From assembly GCF_039541875.1 (NCBI RefSeq), contig NZ_BAABHB010000002.1:558001-622000 (forward strand): 64,000 nt of DNA. The letters run 5' to 3'. This DNA is from Nibrella viscosa (lineage in GTDB: Bacteria; Bacteroidota; Bacteroidia; Cytophagales; Spirosomataceae). The notes under the pieces are model-generated. The model worked only from the letters and a program-made list of their open reading frames with translations, made no database searches and had not been told where the DNA came from. This document shows, piece by piece, positions 16,579-25,600 of the stretch. The first letter of the stretch is position 1. Every line of letters starts with the position of its first letter. The position numbers and the translations under genes were made by a program.

Positions 16579-17334
16579 TTACCAGATTTTTAGTGCCAAC
16601 GGCTTGTCGGGTTGGTTTGTCTTTTGTAAAACGATATGGATGCAGGATCTCAGCGAAGGAACCAATCGCTTCACAAGCCCACTAAGGACTGAGGTTTTAT
16701 AAAAATCAGAGAGCGTAACGCTTTTCACCAAAAAATTGGCCTCCTGGGCATATGTCCGGAGCTCTTCCGTAGTGTACTCGCGAAAGTGGCCAGGGTTATT
16801 GATGGTAGTGCGAATACGCTCGTACGGATTGTTACCTTTCAGGATGCTTAGGCGCCGGCTTAGTGAAACGGCATTGGGCGTTCCAATGAGCAGGAAACCT
16901 CCTGGTTTAAGCAGCGTACGGATAAACGACAGAAAATAGTCAGGGGCCGTATATAAATGCTCAAATACCTCAGCCATAACAACAATGTCGTGCTGAGGGC
17001 AATCAATCCACCGGTCCTGATATGGACAATCGTTTAAATCAAAAACATAATGAGTATCAACTGTTCCTCTGGGGACAATACGTTCAGCATTTTCCCATCC
17101 CAAGGTATTAATAAGGGCAAATGGCCCAAGTGCCCTCCGAAAAAGCGTCGTCTGGAAATGAGGACCAATATCCATCAAATGGATTGGGGTATCCGGATGC
17201 CCGTGCATGGCTGCTAAGCGTAGTACTTCTTTTAATAAATAGGAAAAACGAACCTGATGAAACTCGAGGTACTTACTTTCTTCGGGCTGCAAGGATTGTT
17301 CCCAGGATAGAGTTGTCTGAGTCTGTTCTTGCAT
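16579..17334 (-). CDS. Class I SAM-dependent methyltransferase
   Basis: The 251-residue protein has a Rossmann-type methyltransferase fold: the SAM motif is degenerate (LMDIGPHFQTTLFRRALG), followed by a post-I acidic strand (VFDLNDCP), motif II (HDIVVMAEVFEHLYTAPDYFLSFIRTLLKPGGFLLIGTPN), and a C-terminal extension with a hydrophobic, basic helix (SGLVKRLVPSLRSCIHIVLQK) that could touch the membrane. The first motif has GPHF where GxGxG is usual. Proteins of this sort methylate small molecules, lipids or sugars, so the substrate is open. It stands alone between a convergent SulP gene and a small membrane protein gene on the same strand. Confidence 0.78.
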   Translation of the reverse strand: MQEQTQTTLSWEQSLQPEESKYLEFHQVRFSYLLKEVLRLAAMHGHPDTPIHLMDIGPHFQTTLFRRALGPFALINTLGWENAERIVPRGTVDTHYVFDLNDCPYQDRWIDCPQHDIVVMAEVFEHLYTAPDYFLSFIRTLLKPGGFLLIGTPNAVSLSRRLSILKGNNPYERIRTTINNPGHFREYTTEELRTYAQEANFLVKSVTLSDFYKTSVLSGLVKRLVPSLRSCIHIVLQKTNQPDKPLALKIW

Positions 17335-17444
17335 AAAAGAGGAGGTTTTGTAGGTAGTACTAAGATAGCATATGAACTATATAAAATTTTGAGATTAATA
17401 AGGGCCCGCACCATTAGAATCACCGCAGGAAACAAAATAATTGC

Positions 17445-17825
17445 TTAGGCCGGACGAATCGCGTCGGCCAGTTGATCGATAAGGGCGTCGGCCTGGGCGA
17501 GATATGCTTCTTCGGAAAGTTTGCCCTGCTGGTAAAGAGACAGCAGATGGTCCAGTTCCTGCTCAATGAGGTCGCGGCTGGAGGGTGGCTTGGGCAAGAG
17601 GTAATCTGCCCATTGGGTCGAGGAAGCTACCGGCAGCGCTGATTCAGGCTCCTGTCGGCGAGACAGCATCGGTACGTTGCTTTGGGGCATGGCTGTCGTG
17701 CTCCGGGAGACAAAACCAGCTGATTCAGAGGCATCATGGTTCTGCATCTGCTGACCCCAGGCCAGACCGATCAGGAAGCTGATGATGCCTACTGCCAAGA
17801 CCCCTAAAAGCGCAACCATAACCAT
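17445..17825 (-). CDS. Small membrane protein with SHOCT-like C terminus
   Basis: The 126-residue protein begins with a membrane segment (about 3-25, MVALLGVLAVGIISFLIGLAWG), has a low-complexity Ser/Pro/Ala linker, and ends with a helical hairpin (LIEQELDHLLSLYQQGKLSEEAYLAQADALIDQL) of the kind seen in SHOCT and related short oligomerisation domains. No enzyme motif is present. It is transcribed alone and divergently from the small coiled-coil gene at 18060. The role is unknown. Confidence 0.65.
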   Translation of the reverse strand: MVMVALLGVLAVGIISFLIGLAWGQQMQNHDASESAGFVSRSTTAMPQSNVPMLSRRQEPESALPVASSTQWADYLLPKPPSSRDLIEQELDHLLSLYQQGKLSEEAYLAQADALIDQLADAIRPA

Positions 17826-17979
17826 GACCTAAAGGTACTGATTTGTAAATCGTTAGTAAAGCCCGAGACTAAGATTTAATATTTATACCAGCAAAAATAG
17901 GATTTATAACGTGGAGTAGGTATACAGGCGGGTGGCTGCTTGCGCCGGTTAGTCCCTTTTTTTATTAAAATTTAGGCAA

Positions 17980-18015
17980 TTCTAAGCAGATTCTAAGCAG
18001 TCACTCTGACTTTTG
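17980..18015 (+). promoter_or_regulatory. Two-unit TTCTAA array with -7-like element
   Basis: TTCTAA at 17980-17985 and at 17991-17996 are exactly 11 bases apart. After an 11-base gap comes GACTTTTG (18008-18015), which matches TAnnTTTG at seven of eight positions. It lies 45 bases ahead of the gene at 18060 and belongs to the same site family as 14382-14464. Confidence 0.65.
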
Positions 18016-18059
18016 GCTGGTCACATGCCACACGCGCCGACACAGTCAGGAGAAAGGCT

Positions 18060-18269
18060 ATGAATTCAGAAGAGAAGATAGAAGCCCAGGTTCGTATGGC
18101 TAACCTGGAGAAAAAAATGGCGGACGTGAGCCGAACCATCGCCCGACTGGAGGCTGACTTACAGAGCATTCAGCAACAAATGCTAGGCCACCTGATGGAG
18201 CTGTACCAGCAGGCCCTTGACGATTCTAAACGGGAGGATGGCGCAGACACGACTATACCTGGCTCATGA
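18060..18269 (+). CDS. Small coiled-coil protein
   Basis: The 69-residue protein is almost entirely one charged helix with heptad spacing (NLEKKMADVSRTIARLEADLQSIQQQM), so a dimeric or trimeric coiled coil is likely. There is no signal peptide or membrane segment, and no family is recognised. Reality of the gene is supported by a purine-rich AGGAGAAAGG just before the ATG and by the phased hexamer pair and -7-like element upstream. Its promoter places it with the other envelope genes of the proposed regulon. Confidence 0.6.
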   Translation: MNSEEKIEAQVRMANLEKKMADVSRTIARLEADLQSIQQQMLGHLMELYQQALDDSKREDGADTTIPGS

Positions 18270-18434
18270 GGTACGGTTAATGTAAGCCGGAAACCAGGCT
18301 TTGCTTTCCGGTCAGTTCGCGAATAGCTGGATGCCCACCGGATGATACCAGGAGCAGAGTCGCGCCGGCGGGTTACCTTTTCTGAAATATCGTATTAAAA
18401 AGTAATTACTACCATTTTAACAAACCAATACGCT

Positions 18435-18626
18435 ATGAAGACATTACTGAAGTATGCGTTTTTTGTGCTGTCGCTGACGGCACTGGCTACTGCCTGCGAT
18501 TCTAAGAAAAATGAAAGTGCAGCGGATGGCGAAATGACTACCACGGATACCTCTACGGTGATTACCCGGGATACCGCTCAGGTGGTAACGGAGACTACCG
18601 TAGAAACGGATACGATCAAGCGGTAA
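18435..18626 (+). CDS. Small Thr-rich lipoprotein
   Basis: The 63-residue protein has a lipoprotein signal peptide ending at LATAC with lipid-modified C21, then a short hydrophilic tail rich in Thr, Val and Asp (TTTDTSTVITRDTAQVVTETTVETDT). Such small Thr-rich lipoproteins are common in Cytophagales and have no assigned role. It is transcribed alone from its own upstream region and ends in a good intrinsic terminator, which supports it as a real gene. Confidence 0.7.
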   Translation: MKTLLKYAFFVLSLTALATACDSKKNESAADGEMTTTDTSTVITRDTAQVVTETTVETDTIKR

Positions 18627-18648
18627 TCGGCAGTTGCCGAAAAGCCAG

Positions 18649-18679
18649 GCCGGTCTCTTACGTGAGTCCGGCTTTTTTG
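18649..18679 (+). terminator. Intrinsic terminator after the small lipoprotein
   Basis: GCCGG-t-CTC pairs with GAG-t-CCGGC around a six-base loop and is followed by T6 (18673-18678). It separates the lipoprotein gene from the convergent gene at 18685. Confidence 0.8.
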
Positions 18680-18684
18680 TTTCA

Positions 18685-19329
18685 TCAGGGCTGTGGCGTT
18701 GATCCATCACGCTGAAGCACCAGCCGGGCATATATCGGGAAGTGGTCCGACTGAATGTCGGGCAGTCGCCTGAAATCCTGTACGGCAAATTCTCTGGTTA
18801 CAAAAAAGTGATCCAGTGACCATCGCTTTATAAACGATTGGGCATTATAGGAATTAAACAAACCCCGCCCGATCCGAACATTGTGAAGCTTTCCGCGGGC
18901 TCTGAACAGCTGGGAGGTGTGCGACCAGGAGACATCGTTGAAATCGCCGGCCACTACCGTCGGCAGGGCTTCTTGTTGAACAATGCTGCCCACCTGTAGC
19001 AGCGTTACTTCTTTTTCGCCAATCCCGTCCGGGTATCGGTCGCTGGGAAAAGGGGCTACCAGATGTACACCATGAAACCAGAACTGCTGCCCGGCCGGCA
19101 AGGTAACGTTTGCCCGGAAGGAAGGCACGCTATCGTCTTCCAGATAGTTTATCTGTTGCTGCGTTATCAGGCAGACTACAGCCCCCAGCAGGTACTGTAA
19201 CCGGGGGAAATCGACCAGTTCAAAATACCACCGCGAAATATCATAAAACAGCGACAGCACACTTAGGGTGGTCAGCAGAAAACCCATGATGATTACCAGA
19301 TACAGCAGCAAGCGCCGGAACATATTCAT
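18685..19329 (-). pseudogene. Internally deleted endonuclease/exonuclease/phosphatase (EEP) family gene
   Basis: The 214-residue frame begins like Bacteroidota membrane-anchored EEP proteins (two hydrophobic segments around WYFELVDFPRLQYLLGAVV), then jumps at about residue 58 into the middle of the catalytic domain (NYLEDDSVPSFRANVTLPAGQ). The later motifs are present: GVHLVAPFP, GDFNDVSWS and the final SDHFPI. The first half of the EEP domain, with the conserved Asn and Glu metal ligands, is absent, and the whole is some 120-150 residues shorter than usual. An in-frame internal deletion is the simplest reading. Without the metal-binding Glu it should be inactive as a phosphodiesterase, though the frame is still open. 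Confidence 0.65.
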
Positions 19330-19670
19330 GTTGGCTTTGTGGTTCTAAGGCAATGACCGTATACACGAGTTCCACCGGTGGCAACAGCAGCACCCCTATT
19401 TCTCAAAAATGGGTTTAACCTCCCTACCAGCCGAAACTAAGTTTTAAGTCATATCGTCTGATTTTATAATGCTACCAGCTATTCCCTTCTCACCAATTGA
19501 TTGAAAGACATGCCGGTTAAACAAATGGTTTGCTAGTTTATTCGTTCATATGGTCATTAGTGATTAATCAAATTTTAAAACCCTTTTTGGTAAACCATGT
19601 TAATAGTGCATCTCTATAGAATAGGTGTAGAGTTTTGTTAAAGTAAATTTAACTTTATTAATCAACAGTT
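19330..19670. other. AT-rich intergenic region, no gene seen
   Basis: About 340 bases between the divergent genes at 19329 and 19671, clearly richer in A and T than the surroundings. I find no coding frame or RNA gene. A possible loose promoter (TAGAGTTTTG, near 19627-19636, one base longer than TAnnTTTG) lies before the gene at 19671. Confidence 0.5.
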
Positions 19671-20087
19671 ATGAAAAATTCAAGAAAAGTGATCAGTTTC
19701 CTGTTAATGGTTACGCTGCTGATTGTATCAGGCCGTAATGTAGCACAGGCTCAATTAAAAAGCACCACAACTGCTCAACAGTTGGCTGAGGGTTTGACAA
19801 ACTTACAGAATGGTCTAGTTAACGCTAATGTTAACTTGTCAAATTTAACCGTGCAGGATTTGGTAAATATTGGTAAGATCGATGTTAAGGATGTTGTGAA
19901 TGTGAACAACGTGCTTAATAAGAATGAGATAACTGCGCTTAATAATTTGATTCGTGATATTACAATCACGAACGTTTTGAATAATTTGCTACGTGAGGCC
20001 AATATACTGAACAAGAATCAGGCTGTTGTTGGTCTACTTGGCAAACAATTTGTGGTTCAAAATGTGAATCAACCAACAGGTAGGTAA
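19671..20087 (+). CDS. AT-rich secreted Asn/Leu/Val-rich protein
   Basis: The 138-residue protein has a signal peptide (about 1-27, ending NVAQAQ) and a mature part dominated by Asn, Val, Leu and Ile in short imperfect repeats (NVNLSNLTVQDLVNIGKIDVKDVVNVNNVLNKNEI). I recognise no family. The codon usage is much more AT-rich than all neighbours, a sign of recent transfer or of an atypical gene class. The stop codon is followed one base later by a 72-base perfect hairpin. A transposase fragment lies within 300 bases, which also fits an acquired segment. A surface or matrix protein is possible. Confidence 0.7.
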   Translation: MKNSRKVISFLLMVTLLIVSGRNVAQAQLKSTTTAQQLAEGLTNLQNGLVNANVNLSNLTVQDLVNIGKIDVKDVVNVNNVLNKNEITALNNLIRDITITNVLNNLLREANILNKNQAVVGLLGKQFVVQNVNQPTGR

Positions 20088-20088
20088 A

Positions 20089-20160
20089 TTCGATTTAGCA
20101 ATTAATAAAAAAACACCCTTACAACTGTAAGGGTGTTTTTTTATTAATTGCTAAATCGAA
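20089..20160 (+). terminator. Perfect 35-base-pair hairpin (72 bases), terminator-like
   Basis: The left arm 20089-20123 and right arm 20126-20160 are exact reverse complements over all 35 bases, with only AC between them. The core (ACACCCTTACA / TGTAAGGGTGT) is flanked by A7 and T7, so it can end transcription in both directions, but the outer 17 base pairs go far beyond a normal terminator. Confidence 0.85.
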
Positions 20161-20369
20161 AAGTAAGGAAAATGGCGCTTTAATCTCTTGTATTAGTGAA
20201 CCTGTTTCTTGCTGAAATAGCACGGTGATACGTACGAACCCGCCACTAAAGACGGGGGCGGATGGTTTATCTACACCCTCAGGTAAGTTTAGCCGTCGAT
20301 AGCTGGAAGCGGGTCCGGGCTATGGGGATTGAGTCTGAGGCTACTCCCTCAGCCAGAGGTAAGGGTGAG

Positions 20370-20480
20370 TGCCTGGCTGCTGGAATACAATACACAGCGA
20401 CTCCATCAGGCGCTGTTTAGGAACCCGGTTGAATACCGACAAGCGGTGCAAACGCCAGTCAAAACTGGCTTACAAAAGGG
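20370..20480 (+). mobile_element. Remnant of an IS3-type transposase (integrase C terminus)
   Basis: A short frame reads WLLEYNTQRLHQALFRNPVEYRQA, the typical C-terminal end of the DDE integrase domain of IS3-family transposases (the pattern YNxxRxHxAL...PxxY). Everything before it is missing or out of frame, and the frame (open to a TAA at 20551-20553) continues into unrelated sequence. No terminal inverted repeats were found. It marks an old insertion next to the AT-rich gene at 19671. Confidence 0.65.
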
Positions 20481-20568
20481 GATAAGAACAGTGAGGTACT
20501 TAGGGTCCGGTTATTACGGTAACCAGAAAAACTGGGATGATACGGGGGCGTAAATCCTTATCAGCAAA

Positions 20569-20615
20569 TTCTAATTACAGTCTAATAACTTTCTAAAGAG
20601 TTGGCTAGACCTTTA
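20569..20615 (+). promoter_or_regulatory. Three-unit TTCTAA array before the efflux operon
   Basis: TTCTAA at 20569-20574, GTCTAA at 20580-20585 and TTCTAA at 20591-20596 are spaced exactly 11 bases. After an 11-base gap follows GACCTTTA (20608-20615), a weak match to TAnnTTTG in the same position as at 18008 and 53937. The TolC start codon is at 20644. Confidence 0.7.
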
Positions 20616-20643
20616 GGGCTGCTGCTATTCAGTAAACCTATTT

Positions 20644-22071
20644 ATGCTCAACGTTGAGAAACGAGTTGTCTTCGCAATCTTCCTCACTTTTTTCTGGCTA
20701 TCAGACGGCGTATATGCCCAATCGGCGGGTACAGAGCGGCTGACCTTGGCGCAGGCGCTGGACCTGGCCCGCGCCAATTTTCCGAGCCTGCGCAATAAGC
20801 TGGCCCAGATCCGGGCCGCCGAAGCCGACCGGCAGGCACTTCGGGCTTCGCTGCTACCGCAGGCCGGTGTGCAGGCGCAGGCCCTGAACGCTACCTCCAA
20901 TCAGGTTCGGGGTGCATCGGTATCGAACGGCTGGCTGACGCCCTCGCTGTCGGGCAGCATCAAACCGAACGGTTTTACCGGGCAGCCGGCCTGGACCAGT
21001 TATGTCTCGGCGTTTATCAACTGGGAGGTCGTTACGTTTGGGCGCAACGAAGCCCTGCGTAACCAGGTCCGCAATGCGCTGGAACAACAGCAGACTGACT
21101 ACGAACGGGAATTGTTTGTCCATCAGTTCCGGGTGTGCGATGCCTACCTGCTGGCGCTCAATGCGCGCAAAGAACTGGATTTGCAACGGACAAATCTGGA
21201 CCGGGTAGAAGCGATCCGGACGGTAACGCGGGCCGGCACCGACGCCGGTCTGAAGCCAGGTATGGACAGTGCCATTGTGGCGGCCGAGGTGTTCAGGGCC
21301 CGGACGCAGGTGCTGGAAACCGAACACAACGCCCGGCAGTACCTGATCCGGCTAACCGAGCTGATGGGCCAGCCAACGTTCGAGGTCGAACTGGATACGG
21401 TGGCTTTCTACAGCCGCCTGCCGGATAGCCCTGTGCTCACCGGAGAAAGCCTGGCGGGTCACCCTGCCTTACGCTGGTTTAAGAAACAGATCGACTGGAG
21501 CGAGGCTACCGAAAAAGTGATCCGGGCCTCTACCCGGCCGTCGGTATCGGTGCTGGGCGGGCTATGGGGCCGGGGTTCCGGTATTCGGGAGCCGCTCGAC
21601 CCCGATGGGTCATTTCGGATCAGCGCATCACCCGCTGCGGGGCTGCCCCTGCGGGCCTTCAACTACCTGGTGGGCGTGACGGCAGTCTGGTACCCCACCG
21701 CGCTGAACCAGGCAAAGTACGCGATTACTGCCCAGCGGGAGCGGACCCTGGCGTTTCAGGCAACCTACGAACAGGAAGCGCTGGCCCTGCGGGCGCAGGA
21801 CCAGAACGCCGGCCTGCAGTGGGCGATGGCGCAGCAGGTGGCCCGGCAAACCCCGCAGCAGTTGGCTGTAGCCCGGCAGGCCTACGCACAGGCGCAGTCG
21901 CGCTACAACGCCGGGCTGGACAATATCATGACCCTGACGCAGGTAGTGAACCTGCTGAACCGGTCGGAGGCCGATCAGGTACTGGCCGTAACGGGCCTCT
22001 GGCGGGCCTTGCTGCTGCGGGCGGCTACCCGTGGCGATCTGGGTCTTTTTAAGCGGGCCATGACCCCATAA
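20644..22071 (+). CDS. TolC family outer membrane efflux protein
   Basis: The 475-residue protein has a signal peptide (about 1-26, ending GVYAQ) and two homologous halves of long helices with TolC/OEP signatures (LTLAQALDLARANFPSLRNKLAQIRAAEADRQALRASLLPQ in the first, and RQAYAQAQSRYNAGLDNIMTLTQVVNLLNRSEADQVLAVTGLWRALLLR in the second). It forms the outer membrane channel of a tripartite pump. It is the first gene of an operon with a lipoprotein, an RND permease and an adaptor protein, and stands right behind the three-unit hexamer array. Confidence 0.9.
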   Translation: MLNVEKRVVFAIFLTFFWLSDGVYAQSAGTERLTLAQALDLARANFPSLRNKLAQIRAAEADRQALRASLLPQAGVQAQALNATSNQVRGASVSNGWLTPSLSGSIKPNGFTGQPAWTSYVSAFINWEVVTFGRNEALRNQVRNALEQQQTDYERELFVHQFRVCDAYLLALNARKELDLQRTNLDRVEAIRTVTRAGTDAGLKPGMDSAIVAAEVFRARTQVLETEHNARQYLIRLTELMGQPTFEVELDTVAFYSRLPDSPVLTGESLAGHPALRWFKKQIDWSEATEKVIRASTRPSVSVLGGLWGRGSGIREPLDPDGSFRISASPAAGLPLRAFNYLVGVTAVWYPTALNQAKYAITAQRERTLAFQATYEQEALALRAQDQNAGLQWAMAQQVARQTPQQLAVARQAYAQAQSRYNAGLDNIMTLTQVVNLLNRSEADQVLAVTGLWRALLLRAATRGDLGLFKRAMTP

Positions 22072-22083
22072 CAACAAAGCGGT

Positions 22084-22668
22084 ATGGCAGGAACAAATAG
22101 GTGGCGAAAGGCAGCAATAGGGTGGCTGGGTCTTAGCTTGCTGTGGGCGGCCGGAGGCTGTGCGCCGGGGTATAAAAGCGTCCAGTTGCTGCGCTCGGCA
22201 GACGAGATCAGGCATTCCGAAACGGCCATGTGGGTGCGGGTGCTCCGGGTGAAACCCACAACCGTAAAGGCCGTTCATGCCGATGGGCGGACGCAGTGGC
22301 TTCGGCCGACGGACGTATGGGGGTACCGGACCAACACGGGCAGCGTCTACCGCCTGTTCGGCCGGATGTCGTACCAGCTCGTGCAGGCAGACGATGTGCA
22401 GCTTTACCTGGACCGGGTGCCGGACGGCCGTCTGGTGAGAGACCACTATTATTTCAGCCTGACACCCGACGGCGATCTCTGGTACCTGAACCGCAAGAAT
22501 ATCCGGCTGGTGTTCCGGAATAATCCCTGTCTGCTGCACCGGATGAGAAAGGTCCGGGTTGGTCCGTTGCTCCAAACCGATGAGCAGGGAGCCTACGAGC
22601 TGATTAATGCCTGGCGGGAATGCCGGGGTGAGCCGCTGACCAGCCAGGAAAAGTACCAGCCCGACTGA
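22084..22668 (+). CDS. Unknown lipoprotein in the RND efflux operon
   Basis: The 194-residue protein has a lipoprotein signal peptide (AAGGC, C26) and a mature part of about 165 residues with no recognised domain; it is rich in Arg, Tyr and Trp and looks mostly beta. It lies 12 bases after the TolC gene and 24 bases before the RND gene, so it is part of the operon. A fourth component between the outer membrane channel and the pump is not standard for RND systems. It may be an assembly or envelope factor for this pump. Confidence 0.72.
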   Translation: MAGTNRWRKAAIGWLGLSLLWAAGGCAPGYKSVQLLRSADEIRHSETAMWVRVLRVKPTTVKAVHADGRTQWLRPTDVWGYRTNTGSVYRLFGRMSYQLVQADDVQLYLDRVPDGRLVRDHYYFSLTPDGDLWYLNRKNIRLVFRNNPCLLHRMRKVRVGPLLQTDEQGAYELINAWRECRGEPLTSQEKYQPD

Positions 22669-22692
22669 TTTTTTACGTAACGCTCGTGCCCA

Positions 22693-25600
22693 ATGTCGCT
22701 GTTATCTCTATCGTTAAAAAAACCTATAGCCGTTCTGGTGCTGGTATCGGGGATGGTGCTGTTCTCGATTCTGAGCGCCCTGCGTATTCCCATCGATATT
22801 TTTCCCAGGCTGAATTCACCGGTTATTTACGTGATTGAGCCGTACGGAGGTATGTCGCCCCAGCAGATGGAAGGTTTTTTCGCCACCCGGATGCAGGACC
22901 AGTTTCTGTATATTTCGGGTATTAAAGAAATCCAGAGCCGGAATGTGCAGGGGCTTACCATTCTCCGGCTGGCGTTTTACGAAGGGGCCGATATGGCCCA
23001 GGCTGCGGCCGAGGTGGCTATTCAGGTAAACCGGGCTATGAAGTTTTTCCCGCCGGGGGCTTTGCCTCCGCAGGTGGTGCGGTACGATGCCTCATCGGTG
23101 CCGGTAGGTGATCTGGTCTTCAGCAGCCGCACCCGGCCGCTGCGGGAAATCCACGAGATGGCCGCCAGCCGGATTCGCCCGCTGTTCTCGACCGTGCCCG
23201 GCCTGTCGGCACCCCCGCCAATCGGTACCAACTCCCGCACGGTGGTGATCAACCTGGACCCCCGCAAAATCAGGGGATTCAATATTTCGCCGGACGAGGT
23301 GGTCGAGGCCCTGGCCCGCAACAACACCATGACGCCTTCGGGCAATATCCGGATCCGGAATACCATGTTTATCACCACGCTGAACTCACTCGAAAAGCAG
23401 GTCGAGGATTTCAGCCGCATTCCGGTGGTGAGCAAAGGCCGGCAGATGATCTTCCTGCGCGATGTGGCTACGGTACAGGATGCCTCCGATATTACGGTAG
23501 GCTACGCGGTGGTCAACGGCAGCCGGTCGTCGTATATTCCCGTGGTCAAAACGGCAGATGCCTCTACCTGGTCGGTGGTCACCAGCCTGAAGGCTAAACT
23601 GCCGGAGATGCGCAGCCTGCTGCCCGACGATATCGAGGTTACCTACGAATTCGACCAGTCGGTTTTTGTGATTAACGCGGTGCATAGTCTGCTGGTCGAG
23701 GGTGGGATTGGTGCTATTCTGACGGGCCTGATGGTGTTTCTGTTCCTGCGGGATCTGCGGAGTTCGCTGGTGGTAATCATCACCATTCCGGTGTCGGTCA
23801 TTTCGGCGGTGTTGTTTCTGTACCTCGCCGGGCAAACCATCAACATCATGACCCTGTCGGGATTGGCCCTCTCAATTGGTATTCTGGTGGATCAGGCTAC
23901 GGTAACCATCGAGAACATCCACCAGCATCTGGAGATGGGTAAGCCGAAACGACAGGCCATTTACGAGGCCTGCCACGAAATCAGCGTTCCGCTGCTGCTT
24001 ATTCTGCTTTGTATCCTGGCCGTGTTTGCGCCGGCCTTCGTGATGACGGGCGTACCCCGCGCCATGTTCCTGCCGCTATCCTTGTCGATCGGCTTTGCCA
24101 TGACGGTCTCGTATTTTCTAGCCCAGAGTCTGGTGCCGGTTCTGGCCAACTGGATGCTGAAAGACGGCCACGCTCACCCGGCTGCTACAGCCGCTGAGCC
24201 CCACAAGGCTGTTGAACCCGCACGCCCTTCGTTCTTTGAGCGGATGCGCCGGGGCTTTGCGGGGCAGACAGAGCGGCTGATGCGTTACAACCGCACCCTC
24301 ATTGCCGGTTACTTTGTGGCGGTGCTGTTGCTGGCTGGTCTTGGTTTCCGCTTTATCGGAAAAGACCTGCTGCCAAAAATCAACGCCGGCCAACTGGTGG
24401 TGCGGATGAAAACGCCCGACGGTACCCGGCTCGAACGAACGGAAGAAAAGGTTAACCAACTGGTCGATCTGATCGACGACCTGACCGACGGAAATGTGGC
24501 CCTTTCGTCGGCCTACGTTGGCGTTATTCCCACCAATTATGCCACCTCCAACCTGTATGTCAGCACCAGCGGCTCCAACGATGCCGTGATCAAACTGGCG
24601 CTGGACCGTGCCTATAAAGTCAATATCGAAGACCTGAAAGAAGACATCCGGCTGGCGGTGGCCGACCAGATGCCGGGTATCCTGGTTTCTTTTGAGCCCG
24701 CCGACCTGACCGAAAAACTGATGAGTCAAGGCGCATTTACCCCCATTGAAGTGCAGGTAGCCGGCCGGGAAATGCCGCAGATCGAAGGCTTTGCCACGGA
24801 ACTGGTGGGGCGGCTGCGGGAGGTTCACTTCCTGCGCGATGTGCGCATTGTGCAACCCCTGAAGTTTCCGGTGATCAACATTCAGCTCGACCGGCAGAAA
24901 CTGGCGCTGCTGGGGCTGAACCTACAGGAAACGGCCCGGTCGATCACCGCATCGACCTCGTCGAGCCGCTATACCGAAAAAAACCAGTGGCTGGATGAGC
25001 GGTCGGCGTATACCTACCAGGTGCAGGTGCAGATACCGGAGCAGGCCATGCAGGACATCTCTCAGTTGCAGGCCATACCGCTGGTGGCGGGTCAGAACCG
25101 CCCCACCCTGGCCGATGTAGCCACGTTTTCGGTCGATACCATGCCGGGCGAATACGCCCGTACCGGTCCCCGGCGCTTTGTGACCGTCAGCGCCAACATC
25201 CACAAAAAAGACCTGGGCAGCGCAACCCGGGCCGTAGAGGAGGCTATTGCGGGGATGGGAACCCCGTCGAAGGGGCTGGTGGTGACTGTAAAAGGCATGT
25301 CGTCACTCCTGACCGAGACGCTGGACAGCCTGCAACTCGGGCTGGCAGTGGCCGTGGTCATGATTTTTCTGCTGCTGGCGGCCAACTACCAGTCGTTTAA
25401 ACTGTCTTTCGTGGTGCTGTCGTCGGTGCCGGCGGTGATCGTAGGGTCGATAGCGCTGCTGCTGCTGACCGGCTCTACGCTGAACCTGCAATCGTATATG
25501 GGTATTATTATGGCAACGGGCATATCGGTCGCCAACGCCATTCTGATCGTCACCAATGCCGAGCGGCTGCGCTGGACCTACCGCGACCCCCGGAAAGCCG

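Noticed and set aside
17445..17825. Single TTAGAA near 17413 next to this gene
   Set aside because: One isolated hexamer has no value as evidence for a site.
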